Part shown: positions 38,481 to 49,280 of the stretch, piece by piece
Layout: the number at the start of each line of letters is the position of its first letter
Numbering within the stretch: position 1 is the stretch's first letter
Assembly: GCA_051294375.1 (NCBI GenBank)
Contig: CM119271.1
Span: 11,172,341 to 11,236,340 of the forward strand
Source: Paraspadella gotoi
Lineage: Eukaryota; Chaetognatha
Direction of reading: 5' to 3'
DNA length: 64,000 bases
Notes under the pieces: generated by a model
What the model was told of the DNA's origin: nothing
Database searches by the model: none
The model's input: the letters and a program-made list of their open reading frames with translations, nothing else
Program-made: the position numbers and the translations under genes

Positions 38481-39804
38481 CTCAACATCAAATAACCACT
38501 CCAATCACCCACAACACCATCGTTCACCCATGCATAACCCACTCCAAGAAACCACCTAATTCACCACCCAAAAACCCCTCGCTCCACTAACATAGAACCA
38601 ACGACGAAAATCCCGCCGCTGTCGCCGCCGCCGCCGCCACCGACGATAACGCCACCTCTTTCATCAGCGATCCAACCCACCGCGGCCGCCGCAGCCGCAG
38701 CCGCCGCCGCCGCCTACGACGCCGCCGTCACAGCTTAATATCCCTTCATAAATCAAGACGCGGAAACCGTCTCTGCCGACGCAGACGCCAAAGTGGAACA
38801 AACCGGAATTTGCGTCGGCAGCGGCGGCGGAGGCGGCGGCGTCTTTAGTCTTCAGCGTCGATTAGGACGTCGTCGTCGTTATCGTCGTCGTTGTCGTCGT
38901 CCTTCGTCCCATCAGATCTTCTTTGCCTCTTGGCTCATCTTACTTCAATATTTTTGCCTCAACTGCGAGTGATGGATAGCATTTCTTCAAAGCTCTGAAC
39001 CTCTTTAATAGTAGGGGTTTTATTTTTTTAAACACGTGACTTATAATACCACACAAGAGTAAATAAAATAGAAAAAATACTGTAAAGTTTCTCTGATGCT
39101 TAAGCATTATTATCGAATTTGATGTAAGCATTAATTTTTTTTTTTTTCTGAACGAGAGAAAATAATCGGAAGAGTGGAAGTAAATTTTTTACAAAACGAA
39201 ACTCAATGACGATACAATAATATCAATTTGAAAGACGAGATTCAAACGTTTAAGGGATATAATTAATATTAACGATAAGTTATTTTTTATAATTATTTAA
39301 AAAAAGACATTGACGATGGGAATGACTCAATACAATAATTCATCCTATGATAGAATTTTAGATTAATTTGTCTTGGAAGAAAAATATGTACTTATGAAAT
39401 TAACTGACTAACCCGCTAATAAACTTTAATAAAAGAAGTTAAAGATTTTTATAAAAAGCTCAGTATTTTTTGGAAAAACAATAATAAAAATCAAAACAAC
39501 AAATTTCTTCGCTGAATCCTAGAGATGTAAACTATATTTCGGTGAAAGTCATGAGAATAAAGTCATACCTGTGGTACTACAAAATGCAAATGAGATTAAA
39601 GTAAAGCGAATAATTTTTTAGGCGCGTGCCGACATAAGAAGCTTACTTTTTCTTCCCGCTCATGATATTTAAACAAAATTATCAATTATAAATTATTATT
39701 AAATTCTCGTACGTCATAACGTTGGCCGTTTTCATCATATTTAAGCAATGTATGAGAAATTGTATTTATATAATAAAACTTTAAAAAAATATTATACTTT
39801 TAAG

Positions 39805-39880
39805 GAAAACGAGGAAGCGTCATTTTCTTGCGAAGTCGTTTCCGCGGGAAGGACTCGGCCAGAGTTGACTTGGCTCAAGG
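39805..39880 (+). CDS. IgSF protein, exon C (B-C strands of Ig domain 2)
   Basis: This short 76-nt exon runs from an acceptor at tatacttttaag to the donor G|gtaagtt. It encodes ENEEASFSCEVVSAGRTRP followed by ELTWLK, then one base of a Gly codon. The first core Cys and the core Trp (S-C-E-V ... L-T-W) are the B and C strands of an Ig domain, with the SCEV..G..RP..TW look of the CD80-like C2-set domains of sidestep/nephrin-type adhesion molecules (my inference). It ends at phase 1, and exon D supplies the two missing bases to give Gly, which supports both borders. The start is less certain: the A strand of domain 2 is not encoded here, so a small upstream exon is probably missing. Confidence 0.77.
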
Positions 39881-40304
39881 GTAAGTTATGTTCTGTTCCA
39901 TCGCAGGGGTCAGGGGGTTCTTATTGTTAGTTTAATATAAACATTTTTTTATTAATTTATGAGGAAATATTTTAAATAAAGAAAATTTTTTATATGAACT
40001 GGGTAAGAGGAATTGATTTCAGCCATTGATAATTACAGAAAATATTTTTTTTTAATTTAATCACATTTTCTTTTATAAAAAGATACAATTCAATTTTTGA
40101 CAAAGACTAGAAAAGTAGTTTTTAAATTAACATTTTTTTTCATGAAAACTTTTCATCAATATATACGACCTTTTATGAATTAATTATCGAAATTATTTTT
40201 TAAAAAATGAAATCAATTTAACTCAGAAATTACGGTTTCAAAAAAAAAAAAAGAAATATGCATGTAGTTAGGTTCACCCCGCCTAAAATCATGACACTTT
40301 CAGT

Positions 40305-40543
40305 TGTGACCCGTTGGCTCATTGAGTAAAGCCATCAGCTCATGACCACTAGGTACCGGGTTCAATCCCAACCCGGTACCTTCCCTGCGGGAAGCGTGAG
40401 GACGGCCGTAAGCCGCCTTGGGGGCGTGGAAAACCCTCAAGCCTGGTTCCAAGCCCAGGGACCCGTTCCCTGGCTGCAAGAGGGGGTTATAGAAGTTACG
40501 GATAGTCATCTTCAGCCCACGTAGCGCCTTATCCACATGCATA
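40305..40543 (+). mobile_element. R1: tRNA-derived SINE (tRNA-Met-like head)
   Basis: The head has an A box TGGCTCATTGAG (40315-40326) and a B box GGTTCAATCCC (40359-40369), 32 bp apart, as in pol III promoters. Between them ATCAGCTCATGACC resembles an anticodon arm with loop CTCATGA (CAT, Met-like). The B box sits in a perfect hairpin with arms GGTACCGGGTT and AACCCGGTACC (40352-40380). A tRNA-unrelated body follows (gaggacggccgtaagccgcc, gggggcgtgg, ttccaagccc), and the tail ends in A/T-rich sequence at about 40543. It lies in the intron between exons C and D. Partial copies occur at 7196-7390 and 54845-55025. Confidence 0.82.
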
Positions 40544-40617
40544 TATTTTTTTTAAAAAAAGAAGAAGGAAAAATCACTCCCCCCCTCGCAACTCCCCACC
40601 CCCTCTCCTCACCCCAG

Positions 40618-40805
40618 GCTCCTTCGTCGTCCCCGGCGAAGTGATGACGTTCGGCAACAGGACCGTGAACACGATCACCTTCAGCCCGTCCTTTCTCGAT
40701 CACGCTCAGTCCCTCGCCTGTCTGCTCTCTCACGCCGACTACGTCAACAAATCCGCGGCGCCGATGCCCTCTTGCGGCTACGAGAGACTCGTCGTCAAGT
40801 TTCAG
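40618..40805 (+). CDS. IgSF protein, exon D (rest of Ig domain 2)
   Basis: This 188-nt exon begins after a C-rich tract ending in caccccag. Its first two bases complete the Gly begun in exon C. It then encodes 62 residues: a C'-D region (SFVVPGEVMTF), an E strand NTITFSPSF, and the D-x-A-x-S-L-A-C motif with the second core Cys. NRT and NKS are potential N-glycosylation sites. PMPSCGYERLVVKFQ forms the G strand and has the extra Cys also seen in exon B. The best end is CAG|gcgagt, a GC-type donor, giving phase 0, which matches the phase-0 start of exon E. The frame continues open into a (TCCG)n microsatellite, so the length alone does not fix the end. It belongs with exon C (737-nt intron holding a SINE). 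Confidence 0.82.
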
Positions 40806-41284
40806 GCGAGTCCGTCCGTCCGTCCGTCCGTCCAACCGTCTCTCTGTCTGCCTTTCTGTCTGTATTTCTTTCCGTCCACTCAGGTTCAGGTTCGTCTCGA
40901 GGGGAGATCGGTCTGTCTGTCATTCCGTCGGTCTGTCTTTTTCTTTAGTCTTTCTGTCTGTCCACTTTCATGGAAGGTCCTATCTTTCTGTTTTTTCTCT
41001 TAATCTTTCTCTCCATCAGTCCGTTGCTATCTGTCGGTCTCTCTGGCTGTCTTTTTGTTCGTTAGTCTTTCTATCCGTCCACGATTACGACAGCGACAAC
41101 GACGAGGATGACAACGAAGAGGATGACAGAGACGACGATGACAACGAAGAGGATGACAGAAACGTCGATGACAACGAAGAGGATGACAACGACGAGGATG
41201 ACAGAGACGAAAAATGTTGACAAGAGGAATGACGATGATGAAAAATAATTAGAGAAAGATTTCGATCAAAATGACGATGACATA

Positions 41285-41515
41285 CGAAGACAAGAGTGGA
41301 AGGAGGAAGGAGAATGAGGAGGAGAATGAGGAGAATGAGGAGAATGACAAGAATGAGTAACAGGAGAATAAGGAGCAGGAGAATGAGGAGAAGAATGAGG
41401 AGAATTATGAGAAGAATGAGGAGGAGAATGAAGAGCAGGAGAATAAGGAGGAAGGAGAATGAGGAGGAGAATGAGGAGAATGAGGAGTAGGAGAATAAGG
41501 AGAATAATGACGATC
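41285..41515. repeat. GAATGAGGA purine minisatellite
   Basis: Units GAATGAGGAGGA and GAGAATGAGGA repeat across the stretch, strongly purine-biased on the plus strand. Confidence 0.8.
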
Positions 41516-41764
41516 CGATTCGTCGCTGTTGACAAAGGAATAGCCAGGACTAAAATGATGATAATAATGAAAGCGACAATGCTGACAACTACCGCATCCC
41601 TCGCCATCGGCCGACATCAAGAACGATGATGACAATGATAATGACAACGACATTGATGATGATGACGACAGCGACAACAACCATAACTCAACAACTGGGA
41701 CCCGAATTTTCGGGGACGACGACGAAGATGACGACGACGACGATTGGCGACGGACGACAACTGA

Positions 41765-42135
41765 CGGGACGACCGACTAAGACACAATCCTCCTTTTCGG
41801 AAAGCGGAGGAAGACGACGACAACGACGACGACGATAAAGATGATGACGACGATGGCGACGAACGACAACGACGACGACGACCTAAGACACAATCCTCCT
41901 TTTCGGAAAGCGGGGAGACGACGACAACGACGAACGACGACGACGATAAAGATGATGACGACGATGGCGACGACGACAACGACGACGACGCGACTAAGAC
42001 ACAATCCTCCTTTTCGGAAAGCGGGGAGCGACGACAACGACGACGACGAAGACGCCATAAGATGATGAGACGTTGGCGACGGACGACAACGACGACGACG
42101 ACTAAGACACAATCCTCCTTTTGGAAAGCGGGGAG
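41765..42135. repeat. 107-111 bp higher-order tandem repeat
   Basis: Four units begin with CTAAGACACAATCCTCC at 41776, 41883, 41994 and 42102. Each continues ttttcggaaagcgggga (ttttggaaagcgggga in the last) and, in the first three, then goes into a (GAC)n/(GAT)n tract. Confidence 0.85.
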
Positions 42136-42219
42136 AACGTCAGAATCTCTAGAGAAACTCAGCTGGCAGCCAACCAATTTCGAATCCCCAGTATTACGAG
42201 AATCAAGATTTTATTGTAA

Positions 42220-42281
<62 letters not shown>

Positions 42282-42562
42282 CGGATTCCGAACGTGACAG
42301 TCTTCTCTCTCTCTCTCCGCTTTTCTTTTGAAACAAGAAAAGGAGATTTTAATTTCTAGAATTTTCTTTTCGCTCCCGAGATGAGATATTAAAATACGTT
42401 GAGACCGAAAAAAAGTTGAAGTTTTTGAAATTTGAAATTTTCCTTTTTGACTTGAAGAGTTAAACGTTTGAAATTCAACTATTTTTTTTTTAATGTTCGA
42501 CAGATGGGGAAATAAAAATAGCTACAAATAGCTACAACCGATAAAAAAAAATTATTCTGTGG

Positions 42563-42608
42563 ACGCATATTCATATTCATATTCATATTCATATTCATAT
42601 TCATTATT
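42563..42608. repeat. (CATATT)n hexanucleotide repeat
   Basis: Seven near-perfect units lie directly upstream of the R2 fragments. Confidence 0.9.
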
Positions 42609-42609
42609 C

Positions 42610-42735
42610 AATGAATATGCTATCTTGCCCCGCACTTTTGACTGGCTGTGATAATTAAAGATAATTAAATTGGTGGAACCAATATAAAATTTATCCGTTC
42701 ATTCCATGAATAAGCTATCGTGGCCAAGACCTTGT
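42610..42735 (+). repeat. R2 dispersed repeat, two overlapping fragments
   Basis: tgctatcttgccccgcac at about 42618 and ccaatataaaatttatccg at about 42680 are two partial R2 5' ends in tandem, next to a (CATATT)n hexanucleotide tract. Confidence 0.65.
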
Positions 42736-43374
42736 ATCTTTTAGTCTCTTACAGAGTAGTTTATTTAATCCTAAAGAATTGGCTAAGAATAAGTTGATCC
42801 ACATTTTGAAAAATTCCGCCAGAGGTATTCTATCGTTTTTTGGTGGTTAGAAATAAATTTAAAAAAATATACTCAAAAATATACACCAATAAACATTCAA
42901 ATATTCTGATGTCAGACGATTCTAAAATTCCGCCAAAGGCGTTGTATTTTCATGTTCCCGTCTTTTGTTTAGAAATTATTAAAAAACCCAAAAAGAATTC
43001 CGCTAGAGGCCTCTCGCGCGTTTCTCAACGCCTTTTGTTTTCTTTCATATTTTTTTTTTGGGGGGGGGAAATTCTTATATTTAGCTCTAATAATTCTTTT
43101 CTCTTTTCTTCCGCCGCCAAATTCGAGATTCCATTTGTCATAGTTAACGACGCGTCGAAAGAAAGAGACTTTTCACTCGCTCTCACTCTCTCTCTCGCTC
43201 TCTCACTCGTTCTCTCTCATTCTTAGTCTTTCTTTTCCTCACGCCCTCTTCCCTCCATCACTCGACCTTTCTCCTACTTCTCTAGCGAGCTACTCTCCTT
43301 TTTCTCATCGACTCTATCCCTCCGTTCTTTCGTTTATTCTCTATTTATTTTTTACCCGACTATTCCCTTCTTTA

Positions 43375-43491
<117 letters not shown>

Positions 43492-43689
43492 GTCAGAGAG
43501 CCTTGAACAAAACCTTGCAAGGTCCTGCTATGTTATTATCTTGTAAGAGTAACGGAGGCCATAACCATAGCCTGTCCATTGTCCAAAGTCATGAAGGCAA
43601 AAGGGGTTATTGATCGAATGAACTCATAACTCTGACATTGGTTGAATACATTTTTTGACTATATTGTATCATCGCAGAGGCATCGAACC

Positions 43690-43925
43690 TAAAAGTCGAA
43701 ATTGGTACTACCAATATAAAATTAACCATTTATTCGATAAATGAGCTATCTTGCCCCAGACTTTGCAGGACCCTGCAAGCTTTCAATCATTAATCTCTCA
43801 CTGACTCCTTCATATACCTGGCTTCCCCATCAATGGAGTGTATGAATGAATGTATGAAAAGACCACTCCCTTAGATATTAGATCGAAGAATACTACATAG
43901 TACTCAGCACTATCATCAAGATACA
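43690..43925 (+). repeat. R2 dispersed repeat, near-complete copy
   Basis: It runs from ctaccaatataaaattaacc through ctatcttgccccagac, atacctggcttcccc and tgaaaagaccactccc to actacatagtactcagc, colinear with 7434-7712. It lies about 160 bp upstream of exon E. Confidence 0.77.
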
Positions 43926-43944
43926 AGAAGCTGAATTTTATTAA

Positions 43945-44075
43945 ATTTGAACGACCCTTCCTCCTCTCCCCACACTCTCTCCCCCACACTCTCTCTCCCC
44001 CACACTCTCTCCCCACTCTCTCTCCCCACTCTCTCTCCCCACACTTTCTCCCCACACTCTCCTTCCACAATTCTA
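43945..44075. repeat. CCCACACTCTCTC minisatellite before exon E
   Basis: About eight units of CCCCACACTCTCTC variants lead directly into the acceptor ctacccacag of exon E and form its polypyrimidine tract. Confidence 0.8.
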
Positions 44076-44082
44076 CCCACAG

Positions 44083-44201
44083 CCCAAACTCCACTGTCCC
44101 GAACATCAACTCATCGACGCCGAAGCAGAGAGTTACACTGTGTGGTGTTCCGTCTACGCCAATCCAACTGTGCCGAGCCAGAACATCTCCTGGGCCTACA
44201 G
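44083..44201 (+). CDS. IgSF protein, exon E (first half of Ig domain 3)
   Basis: This 119-nt exon has an excellent acceptor (pyrimidine minisatellite, then ctacccacag) and an excellent donor (AG|gtgagt). It starts at phase 0 and ends at phase 2. It encodes PKLHCPEHQLIDAEAESYT, then VWCSVYANPTVPSQNISWAY and the first two bases of an Arg codon. The B-strand Cys (VWC) and C-strand Trp (ISW) are in place. An extra Cys in the first strand (KLHC) follows the PSC of exon D within a few residues. NIS is a potential N-glycosylation site. NPTVPSQNISW is nearly repeated in exon F. The exon that should carry the second half of this domain is not visible before the gaps near 62 kb. Confidence 0.87.
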
Positions 44202-44774
44202 GTGAGTCGAGAGAGAGAGGGGGGGGGAAAGGAAGGGTAAGGAAACGGGTTGAGTTAGTGAGTGAGAGAATAATAACAACGACGACAACGAAGAAGGATT
44301 ATTGGTTCAGGATGGAATGATTAGAAAGAAACAGAGAGCGAGTGAGAGAGAGAGAAAAACTAAGAAAAGAAAAAGAAAGATATGCGCTATATTTGGCATT
44401 GTTTTGCATTCATTGTTTTGACTCACCTTCCTCCTCCTCCTCCTCTTCCTCCTCCGTTAGATGTTTTGTCGCCTCCGTTCATTAATCGATTCTCTCTCTT
44501 TCTTCATGTTTTTTTTTTGTTTTTTGGTCGGTAAAGTTGTTTCGTAGGTAAAACTGTTTTGTCGATAAAAATGTTTTGTTCGTTAAAGTTGTTTTGTTTG
44601 GCAAAATTGATTACATTTTTAATGTTGAGACTTTAATTTTTATTTATTTTTTTTCCCTTTGTTTCGTCCCCCGTTTTCTTATTTGAACTTTATTTTGCCT
44701 TCGCTTAATTAGTTTTACTCTTAATGTTTCATTTCACGACAACAAAGTAAAATTAAAAAAAAAAATTTAAAGAT

Positions 44775-45176
44775 ATTTAGTATATCTGCTTTCAGACTTA
44801 TTTTTACAAATGTCGACGATCGAGGTTTCAAAAGTTGTTTATTTATCGAAGTTAAAAATAGGCGAGGACATATAAGCATTAGCAAATTGTTTGTAAACAA
44901 TCCAAATAAACATTAAAATTTTGATTAAACGGTCTTAAAACCGTTTCGACGTCGTAATCTTCGAGGCAACTGAAGAATTTACAAAATTCCAAATCAAACG
45001 TTATCTAAAATAACTCAGATTGCCTCGGCCAACCCTTTTTCCCTCTTCTTCAATTATCCGTCGTCGCGACTCCCGATCGCGAATTTAGGGAAACTTGAAC
45101 AAAGATATTTTCATTCCCAATCGTCGGACGTTGAGCCGTCTCCCCCTACGGTGATGCTTGTGATCACCGATACAAT
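44775..45176 (-). repeat. R3 dispersed repeat, inverted copy
   Basis: Read on the minus strand, it carries the same landmarks in the same order as 14281-14730, about 30 kb away in the intron after exon E. Confidence 0.8.
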
Positions 45177-45485
45177 AGTATTTACTTTAATTATTAATTC
45201 AAAACTTTTTGTTTTAAACTAAACCTAGTCTTTTCGCATCGAGTTTAGATTAATTAAAGTTAAATTAAAAAGATATTGTCCTTTAAATTAAGGCAAACAT
45301 ATGTCAACTATTAATCTATCTGACAATTTTATTATTCTAGACAAAACTAATATCCTTACTTTAATTTCTAAAATTTTTTCTTCTTCCCCATATGCGTTTT
45401 CCTTTTGCTTCGTCTGATCTCGTTTCCCGTATTAATTCGTCTCCATCTCTCTCTCTCTCTCCTCTCTCTCCTTCGTCTCTCTCTC

Positions 45486-45537
<52 letters not shown>

Positions 45538-45616
45538 TATTTCTTTCCATTCTTCATTCTTCGATTCTTCCTTCGTTATTTTCATTTTCTCCATTTTATT
45601 TCTAATTCGTTCTCCA

Positions 45617-45687
<71 letters not shown>

Positions 45688-46045
45688 CTACTCTTCATCA
45701 CTTTTACCTTCTTTGTTTTTTGTCGTCTTTTTTCCCACCCGCCCACCATTCCGCCGATTTTATTTATCGCGCGATCTTTTGTTTTTCCGTCGCTTTTTTG
45801 TTTTAATTACAAAACAAAAAGGCGACTGTTGTTTTTCCAGGAAGGAAGGAATGAATTTCTTTCGAAAATGGCCTTTCTTCTTTGAAAGCCTCACTTTGAA
45901 AAATTATTTTCTTCAATTCACAATCCAACGTATTTGACATTTACACTGTCGAGTTACAGAATTAGAAACTTCATTTTGATTTTTAAAAATACTAACCGAG
46001 AGCGAAACTCAAAAAAGGATTAACTCTCTTTACTTGAGATTCCAT
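45177..46045. other. Noncoding, (CT)n-rich
   Basis: Two long CT runs with T-rich sequence around them. Ser/Leu frames are repeat translations. Confidence 0.65.
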
Positions 46046-46122
46046 AACATAACATTACATAACATATCATAGCATAACATAAAATAAGATAACGTAACAT
46101 AACGTAACATAACGCCACATGA
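46046..46122. repeat. (CATAA)n pentanucleotide repeat
   Basis: About 15 units of cataa with cgtaa and catta variants. Confidence 0.85.
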
Positions 46123-46269
46123 CTTGACAATGGCTTCATATTTGTCACTCTCTCAGTTAATTCTGACGCCGTCTCACGTCGCGAGACGCAACCAGATTAG
46201 TAATCACATTTGGTTCGTCGTTGCCTCACGTCGCCAACAATCATCGTCTTCGCTTCGGCCACGCCCACT

Positions 46270-46479
46270 TTCGTCGTTAGTCGTTCGCCATTCGCCTTTT
46301 GCCCTTCATGGTTTCCTATTCACAATTCCCTGTAGCCCAATTTGTCATTCACCACTCATCCTTTGCCTTTGGTCGTTCATCATTCAGTACCCCATATACC
46401 ATTCACCGTTCAACATTCACCAGTTCACCGACTACCATTTGTTGTTCGCCGTTCGCCTTCCGCTATTCAGCATTCATTG
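46270..46479. repeat. ATTCACCGTTCGCC-type minisatellite, left part
   Basis: Repeated variants of CGTTCGCCATTC, CATTCACC and CCATTCGCCTTT fill this stretch and resume at 46840-46975 beyond the LTR-like unit, so the unit seems to have inserted into the minisatellite. Confidence 0.65.
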
Positions 46480-46520
46480 TCTCTCTGGAGGCGTGGGTTC
46501 GAATCCCACCGCTGCCACCA
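46480..46520 (+). tRNA. tRNA-Leu(AAG) 3' half, pseudogene fragment with encoded CCA
   Basis: TCTCTCTGGAGGCG, GTGGGTTCGAATCCCAC and CGCTGCCA followed by CCA match the variable arm, T stem-loop and acceptor strand of animal tRNA-Leu(AAG). The D arm and anticodon arm are absent. An encoded CCA shows origin from a mature tRNA through reverse transcription. Confidence 0.8.
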
Positions 46521-46840
46521 CATTTAAGTAAGTAGACAGGGATTTCGATATGAAACCAAGGTAGAATTTATTTGTAGAAAACGAACAAGAAGACTGTGTC
46601 AATTTTGGACAGAATACTCTGAATCTCTGATACAAAATCTAAAGCTATTTATACAATACAAGTGGATCAGAGACGTGAGTAAAATTTACAGACGGAGGGA
46701 AGCCCATCCGCCTATTGGCCGGTTCCAATTGGCTCTCGACCAATCAGAGAGCTTGATTCCATTTTTGGTGATTTCTCTTCGAGTCTTTGATCCGGTTCTA
46801 CTCGATTCCAACTTTTGAGTTTCTGTTTCTCCTGTAATGC
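46480..46840 (-). mobile_element. LTR-like fragment joined to a tRNA-Leu 3' half
   Basis: On the minus strand: CCAAT-type motifs (attggtcgagagccaattgg, about 46735-46753), a TATA box GTATAAATA (46646-46654), an AATAAA signal (46567-46572), then ...ACTTACTTAAATG directly followed by TGGTGGCAGCGGTGGG, the complement of a tRNA 3' end. On the plus strand 46480-46520 reads as the variable arm, T arm, acceptor strand and CCA of tRNA-Leu(AAG). TATA, polyA signal and primer-binding site in this order are the U3-R-U5-PBS layout of an LTR retrotransposon. No gag or pol frame is present. The unit sits inside an ATTCACCGTTCGCC-type minisatellite. Confidence 0.65.
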
Positions 46841-46975
46841 GTCATTCACCGTTCGCCGTTCAAGATCCACTGTTCGTCATTCACCGTTCGCCGTTCGCCG
46901 TCCACGGTTCGTCCTTCGTCATTCACCGTTCGCCTTTCGTCTTTTGCCATTCGCCTTTCGTAACGTGTTTTCTGT
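46840..46975. repeat. ATTCACCGTTCGCC-type minisatellite, right part
   Basis: It has the same degenerate units as 46270-46479 (tcattcaccgttcgccg and variants). Confidence 0.65.
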
Positions 46976-47066
46976 TATGCAATCAAAGGACCCAATTTTC
47001 TTTATGGTCTCCGCGCGAAGAAATAAGAGAAGGGGGAGAGAAAAAAAAACTTCGGGTGTTCCAAAT

Positions 47067-47135
<69 letters not shown>

Positions 47136-47224
47136 TTGACGTCAATTCGTTTCTTGTTCAGTGTAAGAAAAGAAAAAAAAAATTAAGCATCGCCTTCCCG
47201 ATCGATGTCGTTATCGGCATCTCG

Positions 47225-47895
47225 CCTGTCGCCTGTCGCCTGCCACAGTCTTTTGCATCGCCTGTAATCAGTTACCGGCGCCTGCTTTTTCTAGGCTATC
47301 CCTTGCCATTGCCGGCGATTTGGTGGCATTACCCTAACATCTGCCTTCTCCGGCCACTCCCCACAATTTTTTCTTCCATCTTCCTGCCATACGCCCCTCA
47401 TCGCTCTGCCATCCTCTGTTATCCTCTGTCATGTGCCTGCGACTATGCCATTTTCCTGTCCATCCGATTGTCATCTTCCTGGAAATCTTTGTGCTACCTT
47501 CCTGGCCCTTTTTCTGGTATCTTCATGGCCATTCTCCTGCCATCTTCCCGACGATCTTTCTCCCATCTTCCTGGAAATCTTTCTGCCATCTTCCCGGCAA
47601 TCATTCTGCCATCTTCCTGGCCATTTTTCTGCCATCTTTGTCGCCATTTTTCTGCCATCCTCCTGGCCAGCTTTCTGCCATCTTCCTGGCCATCTTTCTG
47701 GCTATCTTCCCATCCATCTTTCTGCCATCTTCCTTGCCAACCGCCTGCCATCTTCCAGTCCAACTTTCTGCCATCTTCCCGGCCGTCTTCCTGTCCATCA
47801 CCCTGGTCATCTTTCTGCTATTTTCCTGTCCCATCCGCCTGCCATTCTTGGTGGCCATCTTCCTGTCATCCCGCCATCATCTTCCCGCCTTCCTC
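47225..47895. repeat. TTTCTGCCATCTTCCTGG minisatellite
   Basis: About 670 bp consist of degenerate units TTTCTGCCATCTTCCTGGCC. Long frames exist on both strands because the unit length is often a multiple of 3; they are repetitive and not gene-like. Confidence 0.85.
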
Positions 47896-48302
47896 TCTGC
47901 CTTGTTTGCCATTTAGCGTAGAAGCCGATACACGCGATAATTGGAGAATTTTTACGAGGAAGAGAAAAACTGGGAAAATAATCCGAGCGAAAAAAAAGAG
48001 AGAGACGGAGTCGTTCGTGTGCGCGAGTGTGTGTGTGTGTGTGTGCGTGTGTGCGTTAACCTATGCTGGTGTGGAAGCGCGTTAATGAAGACGTCATTTT
48101 TTTTCTTTTACGCATCTCATTTTTGTTCGTCGTCGTCGTCATCGTCGTCGTCGTCCGCTTTCGAAAAAAAAAAGTTCTTAAATCAATTAAATCAAACAAA
48201 CTTAATTCAGACTTCGCCAAATAAGTTTTCGACTTTAATTTAACTCTTAAATATGGAATTGAATAAGTCATCATTTATTTATATTTTTCTAATTAGAGGT
48301 GA

Positions 48303-48398
<96 letters not shown>

Positions 48399-48889
48399 GA
48401 GAGAAAGTGAGAGAGAGAGAAGAGAGAAATGTTTTGTTTTTTAAAGGCTTAGAAAAAAACGAAATAATTTCATTCAATATATTCGAATTAGACCTTAAGA
48501 TTGATAAATTGATTTAAGGAAAGTTTAACGAAAAATAATCTAAATAATTTAACCAAGGGATTTCAACAGTTTTTATTTGACTTGAAATTTTGCTTTCGTC
48601 AGTCAGTAAGAAAAGAGTTCGTCTAAAAATAGGTTATGTAACATTTGAATATCAATCATGTGTATAAACATATCTTGATATTAGTATTAGCGAGTAAGTT
48701 GCGAAGTTGCGTTCGAGACTCGAGATTTTCACAAACTCGAATCACAGTTTTCATCGTCAGAGCAAAATGATCTCACCACCTGAGCCGAAACCTCGACGAC
48801 GACGACGACGACGACGAGGATAAAGACGATGACGACGACGACGACAGCAAAGATGACGGCGACGATGAAAAGGATCATGAGAATTTAAC

Positions 48890-49280
48890 GGTTATTCAAA
48901 TGCCTTCTCACGTGTATTTCTCGTGACATGACATGACATGACTTGAATACATGACTACCATAACTTATTAACTTTCTTAGCCCGTGTATTTAAGACATGC
49001 ACTGCATCAGAATTCCGTCTTTTATTCCTTATTGTTTTAGGATTTCCTGAAGGCGGCGCAAGCAGTCCCTTAGATTTGAGGTTTTGTTCTGTCTTAACAA
49101 ATGAGCAACCAACTATAGGCGAATTATATGTATTTCTAATGAAAGTGGGACAGACCGACGGACAGACCGACGGACAGACCGATGGACAGACCGACTGACA
49201 GACCGACTGACAGACCGAGGGACAGACCGACGGACAGACCGAGGGACAGACCGACGGACAGACCGACCGAAAAGTGACCA
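48890..49280 (-). repeat. R5 repeat, left inverted partner with 12-bp minisatellite
   Basis: It contains cacgtgtatttctcgtgac, ttctgtcttaacaaatgagc, gtgggacagaccgacgg, about ten units of the 12-mer GACAGACCGACG with variants (49150-49265), then gaccgaaaagtgacc. The reverse complement recurs at 50333-50540. Confidence 0.78.

Larger units (their letters stand above)
32556..39804. other. Apparent intron between Ig exons B and C
   Basis: Contents: a GTCGGTCG tract (32585-32660), GA and CT runs (33590-33660, 33755-34180, 34335-34400), (GAA)n at 35024-35053, (GAC)n at 36268-36520, the 21-bp and 56-bp minisatellites, (TTTC)n, and a GCC-rich patch at 38615-38850. A small exon for the first strand of Ig domain 2 should lie here but was not found. 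Confidence 0.55.

Noticed and set aside
41617-42177. Arg/Val/Ser repeat protein
   Set aside because: It is a translation of (GAC)n plus the 107-111 bp tandem repeat.
46480-46520. Functional tRNA-Leu gene
   Set aside because: The D arm and anticodon arm are missing and CCA is encoded, so it is a reverse-transcribed 3' half.
47303-47921. Frames of 160-260 residues on both strands
   Set aside because: They translate a TTTCTGCCATCTTCC minisatellite; simultaneous frames on both strands point to repeat structure, not genes.
49145-49265. CRISPR-like array
   Set aside because: The units are contiguous 12-mers without unique spacers, and the DNA is from an animal; it is a minisatellite.
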